Shown: positions 32,601 through 41,983, numbered from the stretch's first letter. The stretch is DNA of 57,554 bases from Oculatella sp. LEGE 06141 (GCF_015207605.1 NZ_JADEWO010000043.1:1-57554); one strand, 5' to 3'. Notes: a model not told the origin generated them from the sequence alone. Made by a program: numbers and translations.

Positions 32601-35529
32601 GAAGTTTTCTGCAAAAGAACTGGAATGCCGAGTCAACAATCTCTTCAACAGCTTTATTAAACCCTGGAAACAGGCAATCCGAGACACCATTGAGCCACTA
32701 GCAAGAGCCAGCCAAATTGGTTTTGAAACCGGAGATATTGAATATGCCAGCTATGCTACGGCTCACGGTTGTACACACTATTTCCTGACAGGAGAACCAT
32801 TAGAAGAAGTCCAGAAGAAACAGGCTCTTGCGCTGGATATTCTTCTAAAGACCAATCAGGAGCATGCGCTTTATAATACTAAAGTTTGGCAGCAATTAGT
32901 ATCTAATTTACTGGGTGAGGCAACGACGCTCTTGCAGCTAACGGGCAAGTATTTTGACGAAGTTGAGCTTCTACCCGTTTTTTGTGCAGGAAATGACCGG
33001 ACGCTGCCGTTTGCAACCTACATAGCAAAGAGCATCCTCAATTATTTATTTGAAGACCATTCAGCCGCTGCCCTTTACGCAGCTCAAGCCACGGATTATT
33101 TAGGAGCTGTCCCTGGCTTTATCACGGTTAGTATTCATAACTTCTATTATTCGTTGGCGTTGCTGGCTCAATGTAGTGAGTCGCTTCGAGTAGAAAACAG
33201 TGATGACGAAGCTTCCCAGGCAAAGATCGCAAGTGCTCTCCAGCAAGTTGAGGTTAACCAAACCCATATGAAGGTTTGGTTGACTGATGCACCTGCCAAT
33301 TTTGAGCACAAGTACAACTTAGTAGAAGCAGAAAAGGCAAAGCTGCTGAAGGATTGGTCTCTAGCGATTCACCTTTACGATCAGGCCATCGCTGGAGCTA
33401 AAGCCAATGCATTTACGCAAGAAGAAGCTCTTGCTAATGAACTGGCCGCAAAATTCTATCTGGAATGGGGAAAAGTCCGCATTGCACAGGAATATATGGC
33501 TCAAGCCTACTATGGCTATGCCCGTTGGGATGCCAAAGCCAAAGTTGAGGATTTGGAACGCTGCTATCCAGACTTGCTGGCTCCTATTCTCCAGCAAACC
33601 CACCCCTCTCTTTCCATTTTCGAAACAGTCTTCGCGACGGGAAAAGCTACGTTTACCAGTTCTGCTTCCAGTGTTTCCAGTGCTCTCGTTTCGCTTGATC
33701 TAGCAACTATTCTCAAAGCGTCTCAGACACTCTCCAGCGAAATTGAACTGGAAAAACTACTGGCATCCTTGCTCTCTATTGTTCTCGAAAATGCTGGGGC
33801 AGACAAATGTGTGTTGATGCTTCTGCGGGACGATCGCTTGCTGATTAAAGGGTCAATCATAGCAGGGTCAAAGCCTGTTGTCTTCCAGCGTATTCCCGTT
33901 GAAGAGAGTCAGGATATTCCTCTGAAGGTCATTTACAAAGTTAAGCATGAGGGGCAAACCGTCGTCCTACTGAACGCCAATGCCGATGTAGTTCTAGCTA
34001 GCGATCCATATATTATGCATCGGCAGCCTAAGAGTCTATTGTGCAGCCCAATTTTGCATCAAGGGAAGTTGTTGGGTATTTTGTATTTGGAAAATAGCTT
34101 AGTCCCAGGTGCATTCACAGCCGATCGCGTTGAACTGCTCAACTTACTGTGTGCTCAAGCAGCTATCTCCCTGGAAAATGCTCAACTGTACGAGCGATCG
34201 CAACAACATTCTCAACAGCTAGAGCGATCGCTACGGGAGTTGAGCATTGCAGAATCTAGCTTACGAGCTTCTCAACAACGCCTCCAGTTATTAGTGCAAC
34301 AAACTCCCTTAGCCATTATTGAGTGGGATACTAATCAACAAATTACGAGTTGGAACCCAGCCGCAGAAAGAATATTTGGCTACACCCAGGAAGAAGTTTT
34401 GGATCGTCACAGCCAATTTCTAATGTCTGAGATTCAAGCCCAAATTGAAAACAACAGTTCCGGGCTTTTATTGCACCAAGACAGTACTTTCAATGTAAAT
34501 GAAAATATCACGAAAGATGGCAAGTCTATTTTTTGTGCCTGGTACAACAGCCCACTTGTGAATGAGATCGGTGAATTCATCGGAGTTACATCGCTAGTGG
34601 ATGACATCACCGATCGCAAAATGGCCGAACTCAAACTTCGACAGCAGGCAGAGGAACTAGAGGCTGCGTTGAAAAACCTGAAGCAGGCTCAATTGCAAAT
34701 GGTTCAAAATGAAAAAATGGCAACCTTAGGCAACCTGGTTGCAGGCGTAGCCCATGAAGTCAACAATCCTGTTGGCTTCCTCAACGGCAGCATCAACAAC
34801 GCCAAAGACTACGCACAGGCTTTGTTTGAACACCTCGAAGTTTATCAGAAACACCTGCCTCCAACTCAACCTGTGCAAGACCATGCTGAAGAGATTGATC
34901 TAGAATTTCTACTGAAGGATTTGCCCAAGTTGCTGGATTCAATGACGGGAGCAACGAACCGAATCCAAAGTATTAGCACTAGCTTACGCACCTTTTCTCG
35001 TGCCGATACTGAATACAAAGTTCGTGCGAATCTACACGAAGGAATTGATAGCACGATCTTGATCCTGAAGTATCGGCTCAAAGCCGATGAGTTCCGTCCT
35101 GCAATTGAAGTGGTAAAAGAATATGGCAATCTACCTTTGATCACCTGTTTCCCTGGACAGCTCAATCAGGTGTTTATGAATATCTTAGCCAATGCCATTG
35201 ATATCTTTGATGAAGCGGTACAAAAGACTACCGTTCAAGATCTAGGCCATACTCCACAACAAATTACAATTCAAACGGTATCTTTACCTGAACAAAATGC
35301 AGTTGAAGTTCACATTTGTGATAACGGTAGAGGTATGAGTGAAGAAGTGAGCGCGCGCGTTTTTGATCATCTTTTCACGACGAAAGATGTAGGAAAAGGA
35401 ACAGGATTAGGACTGGCGATCGCTCGTCAAATTGTAGTAGAAAAACATGGTGGTCGTTTAGAAGTGCAGTCGAAACTTGGTCAAGGCACTGAGTTCTGCA
35501 TCTGGTTACCAACGTCGGTTGTGTCGTAA
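29635..35529 (+). CDS. Ser/Thr kinase - AAA ATPase - GAF - PAS - histidine kinase
   Basis: A 1964-residue signalling protein of the cyanobacterial hybrid kinase (Hstk-like) type. Ser/Thr kinase at about 18-290, with Lys47, HKDIKPAN (137-144) in place of HRD and DFS (158-160) in place of DFG. An AAA/STAND ATPase follows, with Walker A GFSGIGKTAVV near 340 and MFLDDLQWAD as Walker B. A long helical TPR-like part fills about 700-1340. Then GAF (about 1355-1510), PAS (about 1545-1660; ERIFGYTQEEVLDR) and a histidine kinase with H box GVAHEVNNPVGF, N box NILANAID and G boxes CDNGRGM and GKGTGLGLAIA. The protein has no transmembrane span and should be cytoplasmic. No response regulator is adjacent. 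The substrate is unknown. Confidence 0.93.
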   Translation: MVSPASTSSNALVTISGYTTVEQLYLGSRTAVYRALQNSTQQPVVIKVLRREYPSFSELVQFRNQYSVAKHLSSPGIIQPLGLEPMGKGFALVMEDWGGIDLGRYIQQHPLELAEVLAIAIQLADILHDLVQHRVVHKDIKPANIVIHPETKQVKLIDFSIASLLPKETQEIQSPNALEGTLSYLAPEQTGRMNRGVDYRTDFYALGVTLYQLLAGTLPFTADDALELVHCHIARLPKPVEHVNTAVPAMVGAIVAKLMAKNAEDRYQNALGLKHDLQQCLAQWQETGAIAPFALGQRDLSDRFIIPEKLYGRTAEVQTLLAAFDRVTQGTSELILVAGFSGIGKTAVVNEVHKPITRQQGYFIKGKYDQFNRNIPFSAFVQAFRDLMRHLLSESDEQLVQWRHRILSAVGDNGQVLVEVIPELEQIIGKQPPTAEISGSSAQNRFNLLFQKFIAVFATQQHPLVMFLDDLQWADSASLNLMQVLLVGQKTGHLLMIGAYRDNEVFSAHPLMLTLDEIAKAGATLNTLTLAPLSQSDISHLIAETLSCELAQALPLSKLAYQKTQGNPFFTTQFLKTLHQEGFITFDPDDGCWQSDLAGVETSTMTDDVVEFMARQLQKLPPETQQMLKLAACVGAQFDLETLAIVSQQPAAQVAVELWQALQEGLILPNTEVYKFYHLSPEEWASEVGSQSLDLKQALNCTYRFLHDRVQQAAHSLIPDNQKQATHLKIGRLLLNNASETEKDDKLFDIVNHLNAGLDLITSPEERNQLAQLNLLAGQKACSSTAYAAATQHFGIGIRLLETESWQNQYHLTLSLYEAAVEAEYLNINFAKAQTLANVVLQHTTNLCDRVKIYELQIQMYMAQAEMPKALEAGMSALDLVGVDLTQAPSLLEIQLPTMAEIESMPIMKEPNQLAIQRILMALFPSAYTTQPELLPPMVTTMIALSLEHGQASVTAIGYIYYGLLLGGLEEHLLDTGYYSGLLALKIVEKFSAKELECRVNNLFNSFIKPWKQAIRDTIEPLARASQIGFETGDIEYASYATAHGCTHYFLTGEPLEEVQKKQALALDILLKTNQEHALYNTKVWQQLVSNLLGEATTLLQLTGKYFDEVELLPVFCAGNDRTLPFATYIAKSILNYLFEDHSAAALYAAQATDYLGAVPGFITVSIHNFYYSLALLAQCSESLRVENSDDEASQAKIASALQQVEVNQTHMKVWLTDAPANFEHKYNLVEAEKAKLLKDWSLAIHLYDQAIAGAKANAFTQEEALANELAAKFYLEWGKVRIAQEYMAQAYYGYARWDAKAKVEDLERCYPDLLAPILQQTHPSLSIFETVFATGKATFTSSASSVSSALVSLDLATILKASQTLSSEIELEKLLASLLSIVLENAGADKCVLMLLRDDRLLIKGSIIAGSKPVVFQRIPVEESQDIPLKVIYKVKHEGQTVVLLNANADVVLASDPYIMHRQPKSLLCSPILHQGKLLGILYLENSLVPGAFTADRVELLNLLCAQAAISLENAQLYERSQQHSQQLERSLRELSIAESSLRASQQRLQLLVQQTPLAIIEWDTNQQITSWNPAAERIFGYTQEEVLDRHSQFLMSEIQAQIENNSSGLLLHQDSTFNVNENITKDGKSIFCAWYNSPLVNEIGEFIGVTSLVDDITDRKMAELKLRQQAEELEAALKNLKQAQLQMVQNEKMATLGNLVAGVAHEVNNPVGFLNGSINNAKDYAQALFEHLEVYQKHLPPTQPVQDHAEEIDLEFLLKDLPKLLDSMTGATNRIQSISTSLRTFSRADTEYKVRANLHEGIDSTILILKYRLKADEFRPAIEVVKEYGNLPLITCFPGQLNQVFMNILANAIDIFDEAVQKTTVQDLGHTPQQITIQTVSLPEQNAVEVHICDNGRGMSEEVSARVFDHLFTTKDVGKGTGLGLAIARQIVVEKHGGRLEVQSKLGQGTEFCIWLPTSVVS

Positions 35530-35623
35530 ACACTGGTCAGTGGAAGAGTGGCGATGGCATCCGACCAGCGTTTGAAATCCTCCTGGTCTTCAAAACCTAC
35601 ATTCCGCCCTTTGAAGTGTCACA

Positions 35624-36258
35624 TTGAGGATTGAGCGGCATAATCTTCTCAAGGTTGACGCCAAGGGGTGCGATATTAACAGCGAGTTGATAGTTCAGAA
35701 CCCCGACCATTTGGGCATCGTTGCCGGTTTGGTAGACGAGCTAGAGATCGTTGAGCCGGTGAATCAACACCTGGGTGAGGATGCCCGAGAACAGATTAGT
35801 CCTGGAGTAGCGGTGAAAGCCGTGATTCTTCAATGGACTAGGACTGGTTTCTGCCCCGTTGTACCTGTTGGAACCGTTTTTCGTGGCGAAGGCGACGGAA
35901 CCATCTACTAGGAGCAGGGGTACTGCCGGAGCATCTCAATGACAACCGCTTAGGACGAGTTCTCGACGGTTTGTACTTGGCAGGATGAAGCCAACGGTTT
36001 GTTGCCATTAGTATGGTAGCGGTTGGCAAGGTTGGGATTGACCCCAAAAGTGCTCATTTCGACTCCACCTCGCTGTCGGTAGAGGGAGCGTACTTACCGG
36101 AGTCTCGGGTTGCAGAGGCACCTGCCCCGGTTCCGATTCACAGCCCCCTTGCGAGTAGCCTCAGGTCGAGGGGGAAGCGTTGCGCGAAGATAGGCCGATT
36201 GCCGATCGCCTCGATGCTGCATCCTACCTTTGCAGCTTTCAAACGTCCGTTAGCTTGA
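35624..36258 (+). pseudogene. IS1634-like transposase remnant (DUF4277 part)
   Basis: The first frame reads SELIVQNPDHLGIVAGLVDE and REQISPGVAVKAVILQ, the DUF4277 start of IS1634-type transposases. It breaks near 35840; pieces of the same protein follow in other frames (LPEHLNDNRLGRVLDGL near 35925, then VGIDPKSAHFDSTSLSVEGA from 36046). There are at least two frameshifts, and the catalytic core is missing. The rest of the 35530-36419 gap shows no other gene. Confidence 0.8.
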
Positions 36259-36419
36259 GCAAGTTTTCCTTCAATCATTTCCCTTGCCTAAATCTTGCCT
36301 AAAAAGTGATGGGTTATTAGGGATGTTCAGGGAGTTATTAGGGATGATTAGAAAAAAATTAAACAACCCGTATCCCTATTGAAATGATGGATAGGGGCTG
36401 TTTAGTTTTATGCGAAAAA

Positions 36420-36492
36420 TGGCTCAGGCGGGATTTGAACCTGCGACCTTGGGCTTATGAGTCCCCTGCTCTAACCACTGAGCTACTGAGCC
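36420..36492 (-). tRNA. tRNA-Met (CAT)
   Basis: A 73-nt tRNA on the minus strand. Acceptor GGCTCAG pairs with CTGAGCC; D arm GCTC-AGTGGTTA-GAGC; anticodon loop CTCATAA with CAT; T loop TTCAAAT. Elongator rather than initiator, because the first acceptor pair is G-C. The anticodon stem (GGGGA with GCCCA) has only three Watson-Crick pairs and the T stem has one A-C mismatch. CCA is not encoded. Confidence 0.9.
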
Positions 36493-36501
36493 AGACACGT
36501 C

Positions 36502-36552
36502 TGCCAAACAACAGCCTTCAACCAGAAAGGGCTGTTATTTGGCAGCTTTTTT
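36502..36552 (+). terminator. Rho-independent terminator, plus direction
   Basis: TGCCAAACAACAGCC and GGCTGTTATTTGGCA form a long stem with one non-Watson-Crick (C-A) position; TTTTTT follows at about 36547. On the minus strand there is no T run. It may block transcripts coming from the IS remnant. Confidence 0.75.
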
Positions 36553-36618
36553 AAACTAGCATATTGCGAAGCCGATCGCTATCCCCATCCACTGCTTTTG
36601 TCAGCTTCACCCCCAAAT

Positions 36619-36651
36619 CATATAGAGACGTTCGTTAAACGCCTCTATATG
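36619..36651 (-). terminator. Hairpin after the M23 peptidase gene
   Basis: CATATAGAG and CTCTATATG are perfect 9-bp arms, with CGTT and AACG as an inner stem, 31 bases past the stop. It lacks a clear T tail, so it may be an RNA-stabilising end rather than an intrinsic terminator. Confidence 0.5.
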
Positions 36652-36681
36652 AAGGGAATGAACCAAACTATCACAGCCGAC

Positions 36682-39273
36682 TTAGCGAGGCAAATACGCC
36701 ATTGGGTTAACCGTACCCTGGCTGGGCAGATGAACCTCAAAATGTAAGTGAGGGCCAGTGCTGTAACCCGTGCTTCCCACTAAAGCAATTTGCTCACCTT
36801 GTTGGATTTGTTGACCCGCACGAACCAGGTTGCGGCTATGGTGAGCATAACGAGTCATGCTGCCGTCAGAATGACGAATCTCAACCATGTTGCCGTAGCC
36901 ACCAGAGTTCCAGCCGGAAAATTCAACAACGCCATCCGCTGCCGCAAACACCGGAGTTCCTGTTGGCGCACCGATGTCAATTCCCCGGTGCATCCGTCCC
37001 CAGCGCCAACCATAGCCGGAGGTTAAAGTACCTCGGGCTGGCCAGATATAGCCATCAAATGCAGCAGCGCCATCGGGAAGATAGGCCGTCGCATCAGATA
37101 AAGGAGGCAACTCAGGAGAAACGAGCCGCCCCGTGATTGACTCCGTTAACGGTGCATAGTTCTCAGCACCCAGTGGTGCGGCTGCAACCAGTTCTCGCTC
37201 AGGGACTCTTGGAGTTGAAGGAGCCACATCAGCGACGGTTGCTTCCGCTTCCGACTCAGCGTTCGCTTCAGCCGGAGCCGCCTCGATCGCCTCAGTGGGC
37301 TTAAACTCTGGATTAACAGCGCTAGAGCCAGCATCTAAGGGCGTTGGCACATCTGTAGTGGCCGCTGCCGCAATCACCGTTTCCGATGGGTTACCATCTA
37401 ACTCGGCAAGGCGATCGCTCTGATACCGATTGCGTAGCGTCATAATTTCAGACACCAGGTTCTCCACATAGGGATTGTTGGGTCTAAATTCTGAACCTCG
37501 TTCCACAGAAGAACTGGGCAAGCCGGTCACAGGCGGCGCAATTCGAGCAGGGATCGCTGCCGTCACTTGCTGAGGTTGTTCAATCGCCCCACCTGTATTA
37601 GGCGGCAACGGATACGCTTGAGCCTGAAGCGTTGAAGGCACTACAACACCCGCAGCCGTTGCTGCTGGGACAGTTGGAATAGACACCGCAACGGGTGTCG
37701 CCGATTCTGTTGCTTCTGCATCAGGAACGACCGGAACCGCTTCAGGAACAAACGGCACCGTTACCGTAGCATTTGCTGTAATCGGACTGGCCTCATCTGA
37801 GATCAAACTCGGCACCGTATCCACTGGCTTCACCAATGGAATCTGAATCTCTTGACCCACCACAATTAAATTAGGGTTCGTCAGGCCGTTAGCATTCACC
37901 AACAGCGCTCGAGAGATATTGTAGGTTCGAGCAATTTCGGCGATCGTATCACCCGCATTCACTCGATACACAACCGACTCAGTTGGAGCGATAGCCTCAG
38001 TTGGAGCAACCGCATCAGGCTGAATCACAGTAGGCTGCGATACTCCAAGGCGAGAAGGCATAGGTGCCGTTACCGCCGCGATCGGGCTAGACGGGTTGAA
38101 TTCTGGAGCGCTAACCTGTGACTCAGAATCAACGGAAACCGCCTGGGGAATAATCAGAGATTGATTTGCTCGGATGTGGTTCGCATCAGCCAGGTGGTTC
38201 GCCGCAACCAACTCTTGCCGAGAAACACTGTGGACACGAGCAATGCTAGAAAGCGTATCTCCAGGCTGTACCTGATAGGTCGTCAGACTGGAAGAACCCG
38301 CTTCCTGAGCAACAGAACCTTGCGCTGAAGAAATAGTTTGCGGTACGACGACTGTATCAACCGGTGCTGAATGGTCAGTCTGAGAATAGGAGCTGGCTGG
38401 AATCGTAACATCAGGTGATGTAGCGATCGATTCTGAATCATCTCTGTCACCCAGTTCAGATCCACTCAGCTCAGATGCAACCGGCTCAGTTTCACCAGGA
38501 TCAGCCAGTGCTGAAGTTTCTACCTGCACTTCAGGCGATTCCACAGCAATCCGTTCCGACTCCTCACTCCTCAACTCCGCCAAACTGCTGCTTAACTTAT
38601 CTCGCTCTTGTCTGAGGCGACTGAGCGCATTATCTCGTTCTGCTTTCAGTGAACTAGTCGTTTCACTGATGGCATCCGGTTCCGACGCTGCTGGCAACTG
38701 ACTCAGGTCAGTAAAAGCAACGTGAGATAGCCTCACCGGACTGATATTGGCAGCCTCAAGATTAGATACCCTGGCGGCTACTTGCCTCACTTCTGGTACG
38801 CTCTGGCTGGCTGCCGGAACTTTAATCGTCTGCCCAACTTGGAGGACAGAGCTTGAAGTCAAACCGTTGGCATTGGCTAAAACTTCAACACTCACCTGGT
38901 ATTGGTGAGCGATTTGCCAGAGTGTTTGGCCTTCCCGCACCACATGGTTAGTTAAGGTGGTTTTTGGCGCGGACATCACAGCAGCGGATTCAACCTCAAT
39001 GGCTGAAGGAAGAGCCGCAACTCTTAGATTTGCAGTACCTGCTGCAAGAGCAGAATCAGTCGGTTTAGATTCTGCGGCTGCTGCTCCGTCATCTTGACGA
39101 GGTAGCAACAGGCTAGATGCTCCCATTGAGAGCGCCAACCCAATCATGGCAGCAGAAGTGCGAGCCTTGCGATGAACTCCTAAAGGAGTTTGCCTGGATG
39201 GTTCCACCGTATCATCACTACCAAATTGGTGGCAGGAAACAGGCTTAACCTTCTGCGGAAATGCTCGTTTCAA
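36682..39273 (-). CDS. LysM and M23 peptidase, murein hydrolase regulator or endopeptidase
   Basis: An 863-residue cell-wall protein. An N-terminal hydrophobic segment (AAMIGLALSMGASSLLLP) should anchor or export it. Three LysM motifs follow: HVVREGQTLWQIAHQYQVS, TYQVQPGDTLSSIARVHSVS and VYRVNAGDTIAEIARTYNIS. Long Ser/Pro/Glu-rich linkers and a short coiled coil (ERDNALSRLRQERDKLSSSL) lie between and after them. The C-terminal M23 domain has HRGIDIGAPTGTPV with the first zinc ligands and GPHLHFEVH with the last; both are intact, so it is probably an active DD-endopeptidase. The start is a TTG at 39273, fixed by AGGAGGT; the frame continues upstream to 39336 without a site. Confidence 0.92.
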   Translation of the reverse strand: MKRAFPQKVKPVSCHQFGSDDTVEPSRQTPLGVHRKARTSAAMIGLALSMGASSLLLPRQDDGAAAAESKPTDSALAAGTANLRVAALPSAIEVESAAVMSAPKTTLTNHVVREGQTLWQIAHQYQVSVEVLANANGLTSSSVLQVGQTIKVPAASQSVPEVRQVAARVSNLEAANISPVRLSHVAFTDLSQLPAASEPDAISETTSSLKAERDNALSRLRQERDKLSSSLAELRSEESERIAVESPEVQVETSALADPGETEPVASELSGSELGDRDDSESIATSPDVTIPASSYSQTDHSAPVDTVVVPQTISSAQGSVAQEAGSSSLTTYQVQPGDTLSSIARVHSVSRQELVAANHLADANHIRANQSLIIPQAVSVDSESQVSAPEFNPSSPIAAVTAPMPSRLGVSQPTVIQPDAVAPTEAIAPTESVVYRVNAGDTIAEIARTYNISRALLVNANGLTNPNLIVVGQEIQIPLVKPVDTVPSLISDEASPITANATVTVPFVPEAVPVVPDAEATESATPVAVSIPTVPAATAAGVVVPSTLQAQAYPLPPNTGGAIEQPQQVTAAIPARIAPPVTGLPSSSVERGSEFRPNNPYVENLVSEIMTLRNRYQSDRLAELDGNPSETVIAAAATTDVPTPLDAGSSAVNPEFKPTEAIEAAPAEANAESEAEATVADVAPSTPRVPERELVAAAPLGAENYAPLTESITGRLVSPELPPLSDATAYLPDGAAAFDGYIWPARGTLTSGYGWRWGRMHRGIDIGAPTGTPVFAAADGVVEFSGWNSGGYGNMVEIRHSDGSMTRYAHHSRNLVRAGQQIQQGEQIALVGSTGYSTGPHLHFEVHLPSQGTVNPMAYLPR

Positions 39274-39279
39274 AGAACG

Positions 39280-39286
39280 ACCTCCT
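39280..39286 (-). promoter_or_regulatory. Ribosome site fixing a TTG start
   Basis: AGGAGGT stands six bases before the TTG at 39273. It is a full anti-16S match and decides the start of the LysM/M23 gene. Confidence 0.8.
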
Positions 39287-40117
39287 AATGAGCAGCGTTT
39301 AACTGTCCTCGAGTCACTCAATCTGTCACCAGTCAATGATGTAGATCACATCGAAACAGGGACAAAAATCACCGACGGTGTCGTATGACTAGGTAAGATT
39401 ACCCTGCTTTTTTGACTTAGACAAGCTTACACCACTTAACAAAAAATTCAATACCGAACGTCCAGGGAAAATAGAATCTGTAAGAAGTTGATGTGAATGA
39501 GTACTGGATTACCCTGAATGATCGATGGACAACGGCTTAGTTTACACCACTCTTTTGGGAATGGCAGCTAGTAATACTAACTAAAATATTTCTTGACCGA
39601 AACAAAAAGGAATTACATAGTCAACCTTGCCAAACCAGATTTGTTTAGTAGTGCCCCAAATCTTTATCCAGTAACACTTTGGCATGAAGTAACTTCTATC
39701 AACAACCATTAAATCGCGGTTGCTAACTTGTCCCTAATTCTCTGAGTAAAGGCTGAAGTTGTTGCCTGTAGCAGTCGCTAGAGCAGACGATTTACGGTTG
39801 ACGGTGTTCCTCTAGCTTTTCCGAACTAGCTACCAAGATCCGGAAATCGTCTGCGTTGAACTACTGACTAGGACAGGCGTTTTTCAATATGAATTTCTTA
39901 TACAACCAACCCTGATTCAGTAGTTTAGAAGACTGAATCACCTTACGTTTGTAAGGACTGGAAGGTAATGAAGCAAGCCTATATCGTTAAGTGGCTGTCT
40001 ATGGTACAAAAACGAGGCCGCAGATCGTTGGTACTGCCTTTCAATCTCGCTATATTTCCATGCAGCGATGAAGTCGGCAGCGATGAGTTGAGCCGATCGC
40101 CAAATTACTCATCCACA
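39287..40117. other. Long region upstream of the M23 gene with an inverted repeat
   Basis: About 830 bases without a supported gene. At 39783-39797 and 39840-39854 lie 15-nt arms (GCAGACGATTT..CGG and CCG..AAATCGTCTGC) with one mismatch, enclosing 42 bases that contain a further small CTAG-based stem. It could be an RNA hairpin or a decayed mobile element. The 91-codon frame at 39968-40243 overlaps trmL antisense and looks spurious. Confidence 0.45.
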
Positions 40118-40579
40118 TTAAGCCAGCAGGCCAAGCTGGCGACGAGCCTCAAACAGACCAATGGCAACGCTCACCGAAAGATTGAGGCTGCGAACATGGG
40201 GTTGTGCCATGGGAATGTAGACCGTTTCATCACAGGCGGCTAACACTTCAGTTCCTAATCCCTGGGTTTCTGAGCCAAACAGCAACCAATCAGTGACCTG
40301 GAAATCGAACTTAATATAGCTACACGCTCCTGAAGTGCTAAATCCGACCCAGCGCCCCGACTGGTGCTGGTGCTGCGCCTTGAAGTCTGTCAACGACTCA
40401 TGATAGTGCAGATCAACATAGGGCCAGTAATCTAACCCGGCACGTTTTAGATGGCGATCGCTAATTTCAAACCCAAGCGGCCCAACGAGATGCAATGGCG
40501 TTCCGGTAGCAGCACAAGTTCGGGCAATATTTCCCGTATTAGGGGGAATCAGGGGATTAACCAGGACAACTTGTGGCAT
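40118..40579 (-). CDS. trmL: tRNA (cytidine/uridine-34 2'-O)-methyltransferase
   Basis: A SPOUT-class methyltransferase of 153 residues, which modifies the wobble base of tRNA-Leu. It begins MPQVVLVNPLIPPNTGNIAR, the family start, with the cofactor knot formed by LLFGSETQGLG, YIPMAQPHVRSLNLSVSVAI and the C-terminal helix. The length matches E. coli TrmL (157). AAAGAGGC before the ATG at 40579 supports this start; the open frame to 40696 adds unrelated residues. Confidence 0.93.
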   Translation of the reverse strand: MPQVVLVNPLIPPNTGNIARTCAATGTPLHLVGPLGFEISDRHLKRAGLDYWPYVDLHYHESLTDFKAQHQHQSGRWVGFSTSGACSYIKFDFQVTDWLLFGSETQGLGTEVLAACDETVYIPMAQPHVRSLNLSVSVAIGLFEARRQLGLLA

Positions 40580-40750
40580 AGTGCCTCTTTCTACTGCTAA
40601 CAAAGACTGAGCTAAGAATGCGCCCTCGCTAAAGCATCTACCCCAGGAGGGACGCACCCCATATATTTTTTTAATGAGATTTAACTCATCGCCCACGATT
40701 CAGATCTTTTTATCACTCAAAGTGATGAGTTCTTGATAAATGATGAAATT

Positions 40751-41899
40751 TTAGGCGACAAGGGGATGACAAAGTTCTTCGGACAAGGTTAATTCCTGGG
40801 TGGCGATCGCCTGAATCGCTTGCTGAATAATTTGGCGACTGTCTACCCCCTGGGCGTGCAGATTTAACCACTGTTGCGCCTCATTGCCCTCGCGCAGAAT
40901 CTTTTTCAGGGGCAACAGAAAACAGCCAAACCCTTGTTTTTTGGCGATCGGTGCCACGTCCTGATAAAGCTGGTTAACCCAATCTCTCGCGGAAATCAGG
41001 CGGCCATCCTGCCAGTGCCGCAGTTCCGCGTCTAGGCCATGCCGTGCCACGGCGGCTTCGTTGGCATCGGTCATGGTCAACAACTCCTCTGAGCGGGTCA
41101 TGGCGGCTAAGGTGCTGAGTTCCAGCGGGTCGAGGCTTGGGTCAGCGATGAGTTGCAGCAACCGGGCTTCCAGCAAAGCGGCGATCGCCAGCAACGCCAC
41201 CGGATCGCTAACCAGATCACAAATTCGTAGTTCTAACCGATTGAGATTGTAAGGACGGCGATCGCCATTAGGCCGCACAGAAGACCACAGATGCCGCACA
41301 TTTTGCATGGTGCCAGCAACAATCTGCTCCTCGGTCCACCGGATAAAGTGAGAGTGGCTTTCGAACAGCGGCACATGGGCTGGCGTTTTTGGAAACAGCC
41401 CCCACCGAGTGGAGTGATATCCCGTTACATCTCCATCCAAAAAAGGAGACGAAGCGCTCAGGGCAAGAAAGAGCGGCGCTTCTAACCGAACCAGGCGACA
41501 GGCTCGCATCAACACCTCTGGGTCGCTGATGCCCACATTGATATGGATGCTGGCAGTGACCACCTTGGTGTGGTACGTCTGCTCAATGTAGGTGTGGTAG
41601 GGGTTGGTCGGGTCAGACCGATAGAAGCGATCGCTGCCGCCCAATCCCAGGGTGCTGCCGGGAATGAGTGTGTAGTCTCCCAACTCTTTCAAATAAGCCC
41701 GTAACTGTGCCCGAGGCCGAACCAGCGCACACAATAGACGTTCGTAGCGGCAGAGCGGCGCAGTGGTGTATTCCACGTTGCGGCTGTCGGGTTCTCGCAC
41801 AAACCCGTTTAAAGCGGCCACAATCTTGTCAGAAAGACCAACCACGTCTCCCTGAGGGGTGCCCGTGTACATTTCAACTTCAAACCCTTTTGTTAGCAC
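40751..41899 (-). CDS. gshA: Glutamate-cysteine ligase, cyanobacterial type
   Basis: The first enzyme of glutathione synthesis, joining Glu and Cys with ATP. The GshA form found in cyanobacteria is about 380 residues; this one has 382. It shows the start KGFEVEMYTGTPQGDVVGLS, the metal and substrate segments REPDSRNVEYTT and TASIHINVGI, and RPYNLNRLELRICDL. The start is probably the GTG at 41899, with GGAAG five to ten bases in front, giving VLTKGFEVEM; another GTG at 41920 is possible. Glutathione supports redox balance under oxygenic photosynthesis. Confidence 0.93.
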   Translation of the reverse strand: MLTKGFEVEMYTGTPQGDVVGLSDKIVAALNGFVREPDSRNVEYTTAPLCRYERLLCALVRPRAQLRAYLKELGDYTLIPGSTLGLGGSDRFYRSDPTNPYHTYIEQTYHTKVVTASIHINVGISDPEVLMRACRLVRLEAPLFLALSASSPFLDGDVTGYHSTRWGLFPKTPAHVPLFESHSHFIRWTEEQIVAGTMQNVRHLWSSVRPNGDRRPYNLNRLELRICDLVSDPVALLAIAALLEARLLQLIADPSLDPLELSTLAAMTRSEELLTMTDANEAAVARHGLDAELRHWQDGRLISARDWVNQLYQDVAPIAKKQGFGCFLLPLKKILREGNEAQQWLNLHAQGVDSRQIIQQAIQAIATQELTLSEELCHPLVA

Positions 41900-41983
41900 T
41901 ACTGTCTTCCATGCCGACACGTCCTCTATTTAGTATCGAGGAAAAGGCGAGTCATGCATCTGTCAGATGGTTTAAAGCCGTTT

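Noticed and set aside
39968-40243. 91-codon plus-strand frame
   Set aside because: Overlaps trmL antisense in its second half and lacks a conserved feature.
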